From Gymnogyps californianus (Eukaryota > Chordata > Aves > Accipitriformes > Cathartidae), in contig NC_059478.1 of NCBI RefSeq assembly GCF_018139145.2, positions 11,763,001-11,827,000 on the forward strand: 64,000 nucleotides of DNA, written 5' to 3'. Shown in pieces: positions 1-12,139 of this stretch. The notes under the pieces were generated by a model. It was not told the DNA's origin. It worked only from the letters and a program-made list of their open reading frames with translations, and searched no databases. A program made the position numbers and the translations under genes. How positions within the stretch are numbered: position 1 is the first letter of the stretch; every line of letters begins with the position of its first letter.

Positions 1-3000
1 ACTTGACTCTGTCTTAGCAGAGGCCTTTGGATTAAGCAGGCAATTGACCACCTAAAAGCTTTGGTCATACTTCACATGCAAAGAACTTTGTGTCCATCTC
101 CTGCACAGCCAGAGCATAAAACTTCAAAAACTCTTTATGTCGTAATCAATCAAACTCAGCAGGACACGTCCGCTGTTGGCACTCCAGCTGGTTTTGCTCT
201 CGTTGCACTTGCTGCAGTTCACTAGTAAAGTATGACTACTTATATGGGAAAATTGCTGAATAAAAAAACCTGTCTTTGCATATGCACAAAACAGTTCAGA
301 TGATGCTATGAGTAAGGGAAAAAAAGAGCTTTGTTTTTATAAGGTTTTTATCATTTGCATTACTTGCATTGGTTGGAAGGTTGGTTTGAGGGTTTGTTTT
401 TCCCCCCCAGTTGGTCAGTTGTTTTATTTCTTGTTCATTACTTGTATGTTCCAAATAATTTATGAATAATTGTGAGGCCTTGTGAAGCTGATCTATTGTG
501 ATGATTTGTCAAAACATAATCACATAACACAACACAGGCCAAGTTTTAATTGTGCTCTAATTGGAGCCCTTACAGCCTTAAAAAAATAAAGCAGGGGATT
601 GTTTCACTTGCAACTGTGGGCTACAGACATAATAAGTGGCCCTGTGACGAGCTATCGTTGGGGAAGGCCTACCAGATGAGAGGCATGAAACAGAAATATT
701 GTTTATTTCTGCAATCAAGCCAAAGTGAGCTGAAAATCCTGAATGAAAAACTTTCTACAGAACTTTTACACAAAGATCAGAGACTTTCTTGGGACTTACC
801 ACTTGGGAATTTGCGATCCTTGTTCCTACCACGGTTGTATAATTTTAACATCCCACAGAGCTGACAGACTTTGACACTAACAACTGTGCAGGGAGTACAA
901 CAGATTTACAAGTGGCAGTGACCTTTTCATCAAGGGAAGTAAAGTAGACTCGAATCCATCGTACCCCCGACTCACAGTCCTGACAACATCATTCAACATA
1001 CAGTAGGAAAAGCACTTCAGCAAAAGTTTATGAAAGTGACATTGACACAGCACAGTACATTAAATTGATCCCACCAACACGCCATGAGCTTTAAGTAGCA
1101 TCTCTTCTTTTTTCAGTGAGATTTGAAGTGTTTGCTGCTTAGATAGTTTAGTGTCATCTGTTACTCAGAGAAGACAATTAAAATGTTGCAGTATCAGCAC
1201 CTTTTTAATTATGAATGTATACATATTTTGACCATCCTTCTTGCAGTAAAAAGATAAATAGATAAATAAATAAAAACAATCTATACTTGAATGTTCCTGC
1301 CAGCATTTCTTTATCTTAGACCCTCATAAGGCTGTGCTGCTTGGACAGGCCTTATTTACTATCTTGGATCTTGTTACCCTAGCAACTAATAGCCAAGCTG
1401 GCTTCAAAAAAAGTAATAGAGGTGGCCTCTCTGATTTTTAAAGGAAATTGGCTACTTTAAACCCAGTGAATCCCTGTTTTAATTGCACTGTTCATGGTTG
1501 AGAATCTCTCCCTCAGCATTTTTTCACAGCTAATAACGGTTTTATTCACCTATGTGGTTTGCTGTGTAGATGCAGTAAAGCAAAACTTCTCCTGCCAGAA
1601 ACTTCAAGCATAGTTGATTAATTTTTAGACACCTAAAAGCCAAAAATTAGGTCTGTACCTGCTTATGCAGAATCTTTACAATTTCATTATGACTTAAAAT
1701 AGACTATTATTTTAAGCTTCTGTAAGAGTGAGAATAGTTTACTAAGAAGCATTATACAAGTACAGTTAATAAAGATAGTCCACCTTCAGAAGAAAGAAAA
1801 TTGTTGGTCAAATTTATGGTAAAGCAAATTTTTCCTATCGATCAAGCCCTAGAGGGGCATTAACAACACTTAAGGGAACAAACTGCAGAAGATGGCATAA
1901 CTGACACATATAAAAGAGTTGGCAAGAGAGCTGAGCACGGATGGGAGGAAATGGAACACTTCAACATTACATCCCAGTCATACCAAGGTCCATTGACCCT
2001 GTACTCATTCCAGATAATTAATTTACAACACATTAAACCTCTGTGTGAAGAAGGATGTTATGCATCAATTGCATAGGAATAAAAAGTGTTATTGATTTAA
2101 GATTTCTACTGTATCATGCACTGACAGAAAGAAACAATCTAGCGGTGTTTTAAAGACAAAAAACCCTTTTCTGAAGGACAAGTTTGCTAAATAAGTGCAC
2201 TTTACACTACATTTAACTGAAGTATTGTTGACACCCTAAAATAAATGCTGTTAGGAAAGGAACCCTCAGCATAATTAGGAGAATATGGCGTGACTGGATA
2301 GTATTGGCATTCACTCTAGGAACCAAATGCTTTGAGGTGATAAGGCTCTCTTTTACAGTAAGAGTTTAAAATAGAAGAACACATTGACAAATATTATTTA
2401 ATGAATAAAATATGAGTGAACCGGTGCCATTAATACAGCACAACGTCTAATGAGAGTCAAGCCATTTTCCTCATGGAGGCATTGTACACTTAACATGTAA
2501 AAGAAGGAAATTGTTGCAGACTGGTAAAATTTTCAGATTCATGAACATCAGAACCAGCTTCATTTACAGAGTCTTTTTTTCTTTAATTAAATTACAATTT
2601 TCAGATCACTGTTCCGCAAATTCAGAAATTCAGGTCAAAGTTCTAGGCTGCTTAGTATTTCTCACTGCAGTTTAACTTCCGAAGAACACAGGATGCTAAA
2701 AAATTCTGCCCTGTATCACTTGCAACTTTCAGCAAGTATCTACTTTAAAGTTCATTTAAGACTTACAGTGGTTAGAAAGAGATTTCAATCAGCCTATATG
2801 CAATATGCTGTCAATGCAAAAAGACCCAAGAAATTCAGTTTCAAGCAAGCAGTATAAAAAGAGAGAGAAAACATAGAGGTGTCTAATTGATCTCAGGCTG
2901 AACTACAACTGATCTCACAATATGGAGGGAAGGGTTAGCTTCCTGGTAGAAAGCCAGATGGTGTTTGGGATTTGGTATAAAACACTCAGAAAGAGTGTAT

Positions 3001-5700
3001 GGAAGATCTAAAATGAAGCCTTGAATTTTGCAAGTAAGGGAAGCTACTCCAGCCAAATTGAAACCAATATAGGAGCATCCCAAACAACAGAGAAGTGAAA
3101 GCGCTACAAGACTCAAACAGAAAAGCATGAAGAATCTGAGCTATAAAAGCAGGAGAGTGCACAAACACCTCCAGATGAACTCACGCGCAGCGGCAGATAG
3201 CGTGAATGAAGACAATCCCTAGTGTTTAGAAGATTTAAGAACAGCAATTCACATTTCTCTGCAAGAGTTTGTGAGCACCTGCAAGTATACACAGTACAGG
3301 CAAAGTGGATGACAGGGGCAATATTAGATTCAGGACCCCTTTGTGAAAGTATACCACACAGCCCCAGGACATAAAGAAATGATAGCTTGAAAGCCAGCCA
3401 TGAGAATAAAAACAATACGATGGCAGCAACAGGGATGCCAGTGCTGCAAGAAAGGCTGCACACATCAGGAGGCAAACAACTTAAACTCAGTAAAGAAGTA
3501 ATTAGTTTAAAAGAAAAATAAACTTTTCTTCAGCATTAAAGTTGGCTATTTATGGACATCTACAAGAAATATGTGGTAGTTTCTCTCGATAGTACGGTCA
3601 AAACTGAAGTCTAGTGCATTATTCATTACGGGTACTAATAAAAAATTTAACGTCAGTGCTCTCAGAGTAAAGGGAGCCTTTGGCCTTAGTCTACACGTGT
3701 AAAAAGTTATGTATCTTATTTATGGAAAGCTTATGTTAACTGAAACTGGCTATAAACTACTTACTGCCATCTCCAAAAGGAATCTGATAAGCACCTTTAT
3801 CTCACCCTCTCCTGAAACCGCATAGATTATTTCTCAACTACAAATGATTGATTTACAAACCAAATATAAATCTAAGTGAAATTTGTTGCCTACAGATGCA
3901 TATACTGGAGCCTTTGATACAACTACCCGTTCAACGACACGCGTATCCATCTGACATTTATCCCCTCTTTCACTGTTTCTGGTCTCAGACAAGGGACCTC
4001 AAATAGCAGAGAAAAATCAGGGTATTGGCTTAGGTTGCTGTGCTCCTCACTTTCCTGAGATGTCCCATATGAAGATCCTCCAATTAGGCTGCAGGGCACT
4101 TGTTAGTCCCATTTCATTAGTGACAATGACCACAGCTCTGCAATACCTCATGCGTGAGTGGTTTGCCACAGGTTTTGCCTAGTCTGCCAGAGACTTTCCA
4201 CAACAAACAGTACTTTTCCCCAGTCTTAGGCTTACAGCATCGACTACAACAGCAACCAAAAGCCAGCCTTGGCAGTTCCCTGGTGGGGAAAATTATATCC
4301 TAATACCTGTATACATAGTAACAAAATGGAAACTGTCAGTCATAGGAACAGATGGGGTGACCCCTCTATAACATACCTGCATTTTCTTAAAACTTGTAGT
4401 TGTCTGTAAGACTGGTACAGGCTAAAGGGAATAAAAGCTCCTGTTTTATCACAGCCACAGGTCCAGTCTTGACTCTAACTCAGCAACACAGAAAACCCCT
4501 CTCTCAAAAGTCTTGCTGACCCATCATAGTAATCTCTCAAGTAGGTGCAGTCACCACATTTTCCCTTCTGTGTACACTGGGACATCCCCAGGATTTTTAT
4601 TTTCTAGCAATCAAATTGTTATCCACGCAGAGCAACTAAATTACTGTCCACCCAGAGTGCAGTAGATAATTCATTTTTTAATGGATTTTTATTTCAGTTA
4701 GATATTTTACTGAAATCACTTATTTTTCATTTAAAAAATAAATTCTTTGGGATTAGAGTTTGGAACATAACAGTCAATGATAATTATCATCTAGTAAAGT
4801 AATTCAAACAAAATTTAAAATATCTCACATCCTTAAAATTGTAATGAAATCAAGAGCACATCTATTTTTAGTACAGAATTAGAAGAAAAAGAGTCTCATC
4901 TTTTGAGGTCTCATCAGTCCATATAAATACGCTACAATATTACAGACTTCAGTAAGTATCTAAAGTGATATTTCAGTATTTCGCTAGAGCAAACTGTAGT
5001 ATTAGTTTTTGCCAAAAAAAAGCGCAAAGCTTTTCCTTTTCATTTTACCGTGAAAAATATGAAAAAAAATTGTGCGTTCTTAACTCAGGTTGCTTGAATG
5101 TATCAGCCTTAACTATCTGCAGCTTAAATGGATGAAACAGATGAAGGACAGTAAGGAAAAGCAAAATAAACTTGATTTCCTGGGTGTACGTGATGCACTC
5201 CCTGATGGTAGCACCAAGAGAAGAATGCAGGTTGCCTTACACTTTATCCATTTGACGACATTGTTTCCCCAATCCGTCTCAGAGTTATATGTTACTTAAT
5301 AGCCAGTTCAATTATGAGATAATGTTAATAAGTAACCTGGGTGTGTTCACCGTTCACTAAATTATAATCAAGAATTGGTTTTACATTTCACATTTGTTTT
5401 TCTCTCCCTACATGACAAAGAGAAAGATTTCACATTTAGTACACTTCTATGGATAATCACACTACTATGTTACTCCTATTACCACAACTAGGGAAATGTT
5501 CTTTTTCTCCTTGACCTACAAGGCATGACACAGTCTCATGCAGTATTATTTCATTATTTTAAAAACTTTTTTCAAATAATGTGGTACTGTCAGTCTAATA
5601 AGAATGTTGAGATTTCACTTGGTAAACATGACAATGTGTTGAGGAAGGCTACTGAACTGCTACACCGAGGCACAGACTGCCTACCTGCCATTAGGGGACC
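1..5700. other. Gene-free AT-rich unique sequence
   Basis: No exon, repeat family or RNA gene is recognised. Frames of 60-120 codons (for example on the - strand at 3113-3475) occur but are Leu/Ser/Cys-rich, overlap one another in different frames and lack any domain, so they are treated as chance. A short GATA-type microsatellite lies at 1253. Confidence 0.7.
1253..1275. repeat. Short (GATAAATA)n microsatellite
   Basis: Two GATAAATA units are followed by AATAAATAAA. This is a short simple repeat in AT-rich unique sequence. Confidence 0.85.
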
Positions 5701-5735
5701 TGTGCTCCCTCATGCTTGTGCTCCTTTGCTCACTG

Positions 5736-5749
5736 TATGCCATGGTAAC
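5736..5749. promoter_or_regulatory. RFX X-box-like palindrome
   Basis: TATGCCATGGTAAC matches the ideal X-box GTTGCCATGGYAAC at 12 of 14 positions, with an intact GGTAAC half-site and a degraded first half. RFX transcription factors bind such paired half-sites. A related site lies 400 bp away at 6137. Function is inferred from motif similarity only. Confidence 0.3.
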
Positions 5750-6136
5750 CATGACACATCCCACAATATACACTTCCACCACATTCAGCTGACTCATAGC
5801 TGTTAGATGACTGCACATGCCTCTTAGAAAAAGGAGTCCAGCCGAGGAACCTGGTCCAGAGGAAAAAATAGAAAGAGAGGCCCAAACTGTTAATCAGGTG
5901 AGACAGTGCAACCATGGAAAAATATGCATATGAGGTTTAATGATAGCTAAAAACAGTCTGAAAATGAAACTTAAGTTCAGTTAAATATACCAATGTTTTA
6001 TTTTTGCTTATTTCCTACATTACTGTTTTTTCACTTTGCTCTCAGAATAAAAAATATCTATATTACAATATTAACATTTCTTATGGGATTAAATTTCAGC
6101 TTTACTATCCTTTATTGAGTGTTTCATGCCACACAC

Positions 6137-6150
6137 GTTGCCATGGATTA
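6137..6150. promoter_or_regulatory. X-box half-site fused to a bicoid/OTX-type motif
   Basis: GTTGCCATGGATTA contains a perfect left X-box half (GTTGCC) followed by GGATTA, the core bound by OTX/PITX-class homeodomains. CACCTG (E-box, about 6155), CTAATCAG, GCATATTA, CAGCTG and CAGATGG all follow within about 80 bp, making the stretch unusually dense in recognisable vertebrate transcription-factor cores. Confidence 0.28.
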
Positions 6151-6499
6151 TGAGCACCTGACTAATCAGACTAGCGCCCTGCATATTAGTGGTGTACAGC
6201 TGATGCGCAGATGGTCACATTTGTTATAATGGACTCAAATGAACACCCAGTCGTGAATCCATAATATACTATGCACTGACTCCTTGAGATCTAGCTGGTG
6301 GCAAAATTCCATTTAAAGTGTAGTGGTACAGTGTTTATCCTGGAATTGCTGAGGTAGCTCGGAGGTTTGGGCTGCTTTTTTGTTCCAGTGACCGTTATGA
6401 GCAAATGATTTACTGCACAACAGAGGGTTTCTCTACTCAGATTTTATTAATTATTTGCAAAGTGATTATTCGCAATTGCAAAGAGATGAACCAGATCCC

Positions 6500-8400
6500 C
6501 ATCAGGTGCACATTGCTAGAGTTCTATGATATTCATTTATCCTATGGATATATATTTTATACGTGAACTGTGTACCTTTGAAAGACTACCTGTCTGTTAC
6601 ATGAATCAGCATATCACATGCATACATCTAAGGGCAGGATTATTTTTATATTCTGTTAATTTCATGGAGATCAGTATCTTGCCGTCCCTTCGAAAAACAC
6701 TTTCCTAATGGGATATTATATATGTAATAACTGCAGCATCAGGCTCAAATAGTAAGTCAAACTTTCAAAGTAGATTAAAGAATGCAAAGTGCAGGTAGAT
6801 AATAGGGTTTGGTTTTTTGTTTTTTTTTTTTTTAAATTATTCACCCATACTTACCGTGTCCCTCTCTAGAATTCATGGATCATTATTCTTTGTAGCTCTT
6901 TTTTCTTCAGTGTAAGATTGTGGGATGAAGTCCACATTCTGAAATTACACACAAATATGTTAGAAAAATGGAGTGTTTGAAATCAATTCTAATGTTAAAT
7001 GCAAAGGACATTCTGGGCTCATTAAGTAAAAATATCTCATTTAATGAGCAGGAAAGCACTGGAGCACACTGAACCCTGACACAAAGCAAATTATTTAAGT
7101 GATAAATTATATTTTATGGGGAATGTAAAAGTTAATAATACTCAGGGGTAAGGTAATAAATGCAGAGGTGTAACTAACTTCATTGACTGCTTTACTTACA
7201 AACATGCCATATGTACCTGGTTACTTGAAATAGTAATAAAAAGAATTGGCAGAAACTCCTGGAACCAAAGATTCACGTAGAGACCTTTGTAGCATTCTTT
7301 TCCACTAAACAATCTGTGTTTTATTCTTTTCAAACTCATTATTCTTCTCCCTCTTTCACTTTAGGATATATACCTCCGGTCTTTGCTTTTCACTTTTTGT
7401 CAAATATTTGATCTTGCATTCATTAAAACTGAAACCTTCTTATCTACCAGAGAGGCTAATAAAATCAGTGTTCATTTACCTGTGATGATGCCCCAGAAGT
7501 GACCTGAAACTTTACTTGAAGAGAACCAATCTATGCTAAAGGAAAACAGTGGATCAACTTTTAATCTACTGCCCTTCTAGTGCATGCAAGTTCAGTGGCA
7601 CTGAATTCTCCTAATGTTATTGTCCTCGGAGATCAATGCAACAGACTAGCTCACTGAGGATACAGCTCACAAGTACACCTCTGCACATTAGAATAAGGGT
7701 TGTTACCATGAATTTAACTATCTGCGTTAAAACCCTTTCTCTATATTTTAATGGTGTAAAAGAGACAACTGAGGCATGTATCAAATAAAAATCAACAGAG
7801 GAAGAGTATGCTCAACCACAAGTATTTCCTGTGACTATTTCCCTGATCTTAAAATGGAATTCACATTACCAACTTGGTCCTTTTTTTCCAATTTTCTTTT
7901 GTATTTACATTTCCAGGTCAACAGCTAGTGCTTTATTCCCACTCATGCATCTGGGAAGTAAATATGAAGCTATTGCACTGGGTGTTACCCTGAGTTGGTA
8001 CAGTTTGTACATGGATGGGATAGTCATTCACACAGTATGAGTATCACATTTATCAGAATCCTTCAGCGGAGTTGTACAAAAGCAATCAAATGAATGGCAA
8101 AAGGACATAGATTTTATCCACTGCATCGAAAATTATCTACATATGTGCAATTGTTTTCTAGGAACAAGAGCTGACATTCAATCCTGAATTAAGTCAACTT
8201 AACCTTAGCCTACTTTTTAGTTTGCATCTTTAAATAGTCTTATAATGGTGGTCAATGGTCTTATGACACCATCTAAGTGAGCTCAAGCCATCACTTTGAA
8301 TTTGGAAAGTGAAAATATATAAAATGAGGAAAGTGTTTCTAATCAGGTCCTGGAAAAAACAAACCTGTTGGAAAAAAGTCTCATTAAAAAAAAAAACCCT
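6500..8400. other. Gene-free AT-rich unique sequence
   Basis: Contains a T-rich run at 6808-6833 and a splice-acceptor-like sequence ending near 7365 that leads into no convincing exon. Nothing else is seen up to the CR1 tail. Confidence 0.65.
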
Positions 8401-8418
8401 CATCCAAATTCTTCATTT

Positions 8419-8476
8419 ACAGTTGGACTCGATGATCTTAAAGGTCTTTTCCAACCTAAATGATTCTATGATTCTA
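8419..8476 (+). mobile_element. CR1 LINE, 5'-truncated 3' tail
   Basis: The block reads as the 3' end of an avian CR1 non-LTR retrotransposon: a GGACTCGATGATCTTAAAGG core, then TTTTCCAACC, then the terminal direct repeat of ATGATTCT-type octamers at 8460-8476. CR1 copies end in such short octamer repeats and not in poly(A), and most are severely 5'-truncated by incomplete reverse transcription, as here (under 60 bp remains). An A-rich run at 8386-8396 lies just upstream and is probably part of the target. No ORF2 coding sequence survives. Orientation is sense on the + strand. The copy differs little from the consensus I remember, so it may be fairly young, but subfamily assignment needs a repeat library. 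Confidence 0.92.
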
Positions 8477-9503
8477 GTAAGCAACAATAAAGATGATATA
8501 TAAGATACCATTTTCTAGCAGAAGAGACATGCCTTTGATAGATAACATAACTAGAAATATAGAGTCTTTGGAGACCTACAACGATTATGCAGTGCTACTT
8601 GTAAAACGGCCAGTCTGCCTGCAAAAAATAGCAGTAGAAGGCTCATCCAGCTGGATTATAAACTTTCAAATAAATGTTTATCCAACTTATTCTGTCCTTC
8701 TAAAAACACAGATAACTTACTAATGTTATATGCTTTTTGAATCTGGACTAGAAGATTCAGATTTACCAGGTGTTTTTGAGGTTCCAGGAAGCCTGTGTTT
8801 TGAAAAGCTGAAATTTTGAACTAATCCAGTGACCCCAGGAGCAAGGATTTTCAAGAAAACCTTTGATTATTGTAATCATTGTGAGTCTGAAGTACCAAGA
8901 ATTTCAGCAGACATATATACGTCTGCTTCTGTGTGCATATATATCTGTATACATCAGAGCCAAAAAATTGTAGATTCATGGCATTAGAACAGTAATAAAA
9001 GCAACGTGTTCAACCATTTCAAAAATATTTTTAATTTTAATTGAGAAGTGAATCCAAAGATGAAAAAATAAATATTGAGCATAAATATGCATATACTTTA
9101 AGTGTTATTTTAAAACGTTTATTGATAGATTTAGTAGGTCAAATTTAAAAAGTCTGGCATCACAATCCAGTGCTCGAGGACGTTAGCTATAGTGAGTAAA
9201 TAAGACATGTACAGTACATAAGACTTGTATTACACTCAAGGTGAGGTCACTATTGAAGGTCAGACTACTGAAATAGGCAAATATGTCAATTCTTGTTTTC
9301 CTGTCAATATAAATATACAAAAATATATAAAGAGGCCAATATCCAGAGCCCTCTGAAATCTTATAGTAAGAGCCTTTTCACTGGTTTAACTGTCTTTCTC
9401 ATGGTTTTAAACCATTTTTATGGTCAATAGTTTTTGTACCTGGGAAATAGTTATTATCCACTAATGCTTGTCTTCCCTGTGCTTTTGTGTTTCAACCCCA
9501 CAG

Positions 9504-9562
9504 GCTATCATAAGCCTCATAAAGAGGATATCAAAAAAATTGTAGAAGAAATTCATTCCTGA
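9504..9562 (+). CDS. Candidate terminal coding exon fragment
   Basis: The sequence CACTAATGC at about 9460 resembles a branch point. It is followed by a T/C-rich stretch and CCCCACAG ending at 9503. After this 3' splice-site-like sequence, the frame in which GC completes a codon encodes YHKPHKEDIKKIVEEIHS, then TGA at 9560-9562. The short peptide is charged and could form an amphipathic helix, but A-rich DNA makes such Lys/Glu/Ile strings easily. A 20-nt poly(A) run follows at 9658-9677 without an obvious AATAAA. Evidence is thin; 19 open codons have no statistical weight by themselves. Confidence 0.12.
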
Positions 9563-9657
9563 AAAAGCAAAGTGTGCCTAGTATTTACTTAGCAAATATT
9601 TTAGGTTTTTCCAAAGACCTTTTCAGATCCAGAGACAGTTTCTCTTAGGTGTTCACC

Positions 9658-9677
9658 AAAAAAAAAAAAAAAAAAAA
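9658..9677. repeat. Poly(A) run, 20 nt
   Basis: This is a 20-nt A homopolymer, 95 nt after the stop codon of the 9504-9562 exon candidate. It could be a retroposed 3' tail, but no matching parent sequence, intron loss or flanking duplication can be shown. Confidence 0.85.
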
Positions 9678-10429
9678 GCCCTTTACAAAATGTACCTTTT
9701 GCCTGCAACAACTCCTTTAGACAGGAAATAGTTGAAATTTTAAGTAGTTAAGGCATGAAAAATCCTCACACTGATTTATATTATATCTATCTTCCAATTT
9801 GTATCTATCCAGAACACAGATACAACATTCTGATTCAGAACTGTCTCCCTGATATCTTGCATGAGCAGCAAGTACATTTAAAAAGAGACAAAGAATAATT
9901 CCCCCCTTCAAAGCATGAATGTGCTGCCTATAGAAATATTCTTGTGACATTCCTAGACTAGATTCTGTTAGGAGATAGATGAATGTTAAGTCTTCCTTAC
10001 AGAGTAGATAATGTAGCAGTTTTCTCTGAAATGTCTTTAAAAAAAAAAAGAAACATTGCACTTTTTTTTGGAGAACTTCAGAATGGTGCAGGGAGTAAAG
10101 CTACATAATGCTAGGAAGCTGAGGGACAGAAGGGCTCAGTGTGTTCTCCACTGAACTTCCCCATGAACTTACAGCACACTTGATAACAGAAAACATGTCG
10201 TCTGCATCTTTCTAACCAGTAGATGCTGCTATCTCTACTTCTTCTCCAAATATTGCGTTTATGTTTTCAGTTATATGCAGAATAACTAATGTACTGGTGC
10301 CAGTCAGATACTTTATATCACCAAACCCCCACAAGCAAATTTGTTTTACACAGCTGTTGAATGAAAAACATCCTGTGGAGAGTGCAAACGCAAGGGAATG
10401 AAAACAGAAAACAGCACTAGCAACACGAT

Positions 10430-10720
10430 TTAAACTAATTAAGTGAACATTAATACCTCCAAGACATTGCGTTATTGCTTCATATATTTAGTGGGAAAAG
10501 TTGTAATTTACATGTACAATATTTTTAACTTCATCTATTAATTAGATATATATGGTTACTCTGTTTAATTGATAGTGTAAACAAAAGACTCATTTGAAAA
10601 CATATGCTGCAATAATTAAAATGCTATTATGCTGACAGTGCCTTTTTTGAGGAACTTGTAATGTCTGTATTGACTGTGATAAGAATTGATTATCTGGAAT
10701 GATATAAATATTTGGGGAGC
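10430..10720. promoter_or_regulatory. Candidate enhancer: homeodomain/forkhead/GATA cluster
   Basis: Three TAATTA homeodomain cores (10436-10441, 10539-10544, 10613-10618) and one TAATTG (10566-10571) occur in under 200 bp. They flank a full forkhead site TGTAAACA (10576-10583) and are followed by two GATA-type sites around 10677-10695. There is no repeat signature and no open frame. Such clusters are typical of conserved non-coding enhancers of developmental genes in gene deserts, but AT-rich DNA yields TAATTA by chance, so conservation is the needed test. Confidence 0.28.
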
Positions 10721-12049
10721 TAATAACAATCAGGTAGGATTTCAGTGCATACTATAGACAGCAGAGATAAATCACAGGAAACCTAGATCAAAGCTGGTTT
10801 GTGAATAAGTTTGTTTTTGTACTTAATGACTCAATATAAAACACACACACAGAAAACTCTTCAGAGATTTAAAGCACACGGAAATGCCATAAAGAAACAT
10901 CCCATCCTGTGCAGTATTTCTGTACATCTGTAGAATCTCCCTATGCAGTGAGTAGGATGTCAGCACGCAAAGAGGGGAATGAATTCAATCCATCAAGTAC
11001 TTACCGTGCACATTTACCAACATTAGACATTTCTTTGAATTATTAAACCTTTTTTTAAAGTAGAAAAGGAGTACCTAAGGCTCATCCCTTCCCCTTGAGG
11101 AGGTTAATTTAGCGATGCAATAGGTCAACTGCAATTTAGTTCCCATTCAGACTAGGTCAAGTTGCATCTTGGTTCTGAGTCAAGTATTTATTTATTCTGA
11201 CTTACTTTCATTACATTACCATGGACTGTAGTAAGGGTTTACATCACCTGCTGTGGTCCTTTCTAGGTGCATTTTCCCTTCCCACTCTGACGTCCCACTA
11301 CATAAACCTCCACTTTCTTGGTCCTGGCACTTAGCTTCCCAAAGGCTCTCTGGATTTCTGGCAGTGATGCAGGCTTGAGAGAGTTCTGGTAAAAGAGGCA
11401 AGATGGCCTTGAGTTCAGCAGAGTTGAAAGGACATGACTGAGAGCAGGATCTGCTCTATATGTTAATTAATGAGAATTTTTATTGCTACTGTTTTCTTCT
11501 TTGCACATAAGACAACAGCTCATTCCTGCCAGTAAGTGAAAGAGAGCACCAGAAATGGTTTGGGAAGACACACACCAACGTGTGCTGATGTACAGGAGCA
11601 AGGGCTGAGATCCAGCGACGGATCCTGACTACTGGCACTCTGTGTTGCTCCTATTGAAGCCAGTGCTAGCAACAGAGCTGGACCCTGGTGCACTAGTGGG
11701 ATTCTGGCTCCAGTGACAAAATGGGAGCTTTTTGCTGACAATTATGGGACCAAGTTTTTACCCTGAATGACTGAATCCAAACGTGCCTGATTTCAAGTGA
11801 CTGAGAAGCCCTATTGACTACCCATCCCCATAGGACTTCCCACATACTTGTGATCAGGAAAGAAGCCCAGTTTATGTAAACCTTTGCCCATGAGTCAGGG
11901 TTGAGTAAACAAAGACTTTTCCATATTTTCTGCAAGCATTCCACTGTTAATACACAGCATGCAACATTTGTTTCTTATTAAGTTGTATTTTCATTTCTTT
12001 GCTCTTGTAATTTAGGTCTTTCTAACACTCTTTGTTTCTTTTTTTTAAG

Positions 12050-12139
12050 CACTGCATTAACTTGCCTTCCTATAACCTCTGTACAGCTTTCTCTGTGATT
12101 GTTGTAACAGTTTGTACTATTCCAAAGCACAGGAATTAA
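12050..12139 (+). other. Strong 3' splice-site-like site with short open tail
   Basis: TCTAACAC (12020-12027) is close to an ideal branch-point sequence, 24 nt before an AAG at 12047-12049 that ends a T-rich tract. The frame beginning CAC at 12050 is open for 29 codons to TAA at 12137-12139 and encodes a hydrophobic segment (YNLCTAFSVIVVTVCTI) with a basic end. A second pyrimidine-tract/CAG site ends at 12179, followed by another open stretch of about 22 codons. No donor or upstream exon can be tied to either. These are either real alternative acceptors of an unseen transcript or decoy sites, which are abundant in vertebrate introns. Confidence 0.15.

Noticed and set aside
940..970. ACTCGAATCCATCG resembling a tRNA T-arm
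   Set aside because: No matching acceptor stem, D-arm or anticodon arm can be folded around it.
3113..3475. 120-codon - strand frame with hydrophobic start
   Set aside because: Overlaps two other frames of similar length on the same strand; Cys/Ser/Leu-rich, with no recognisable domain and no promoter or splice context.
7340..7502. Acceptor-like CACTTTAG near 7365 followed by about 45 open codons
   Set aside because: No usable donor before the stop, and the peptide is ordinary AT-rich noise.
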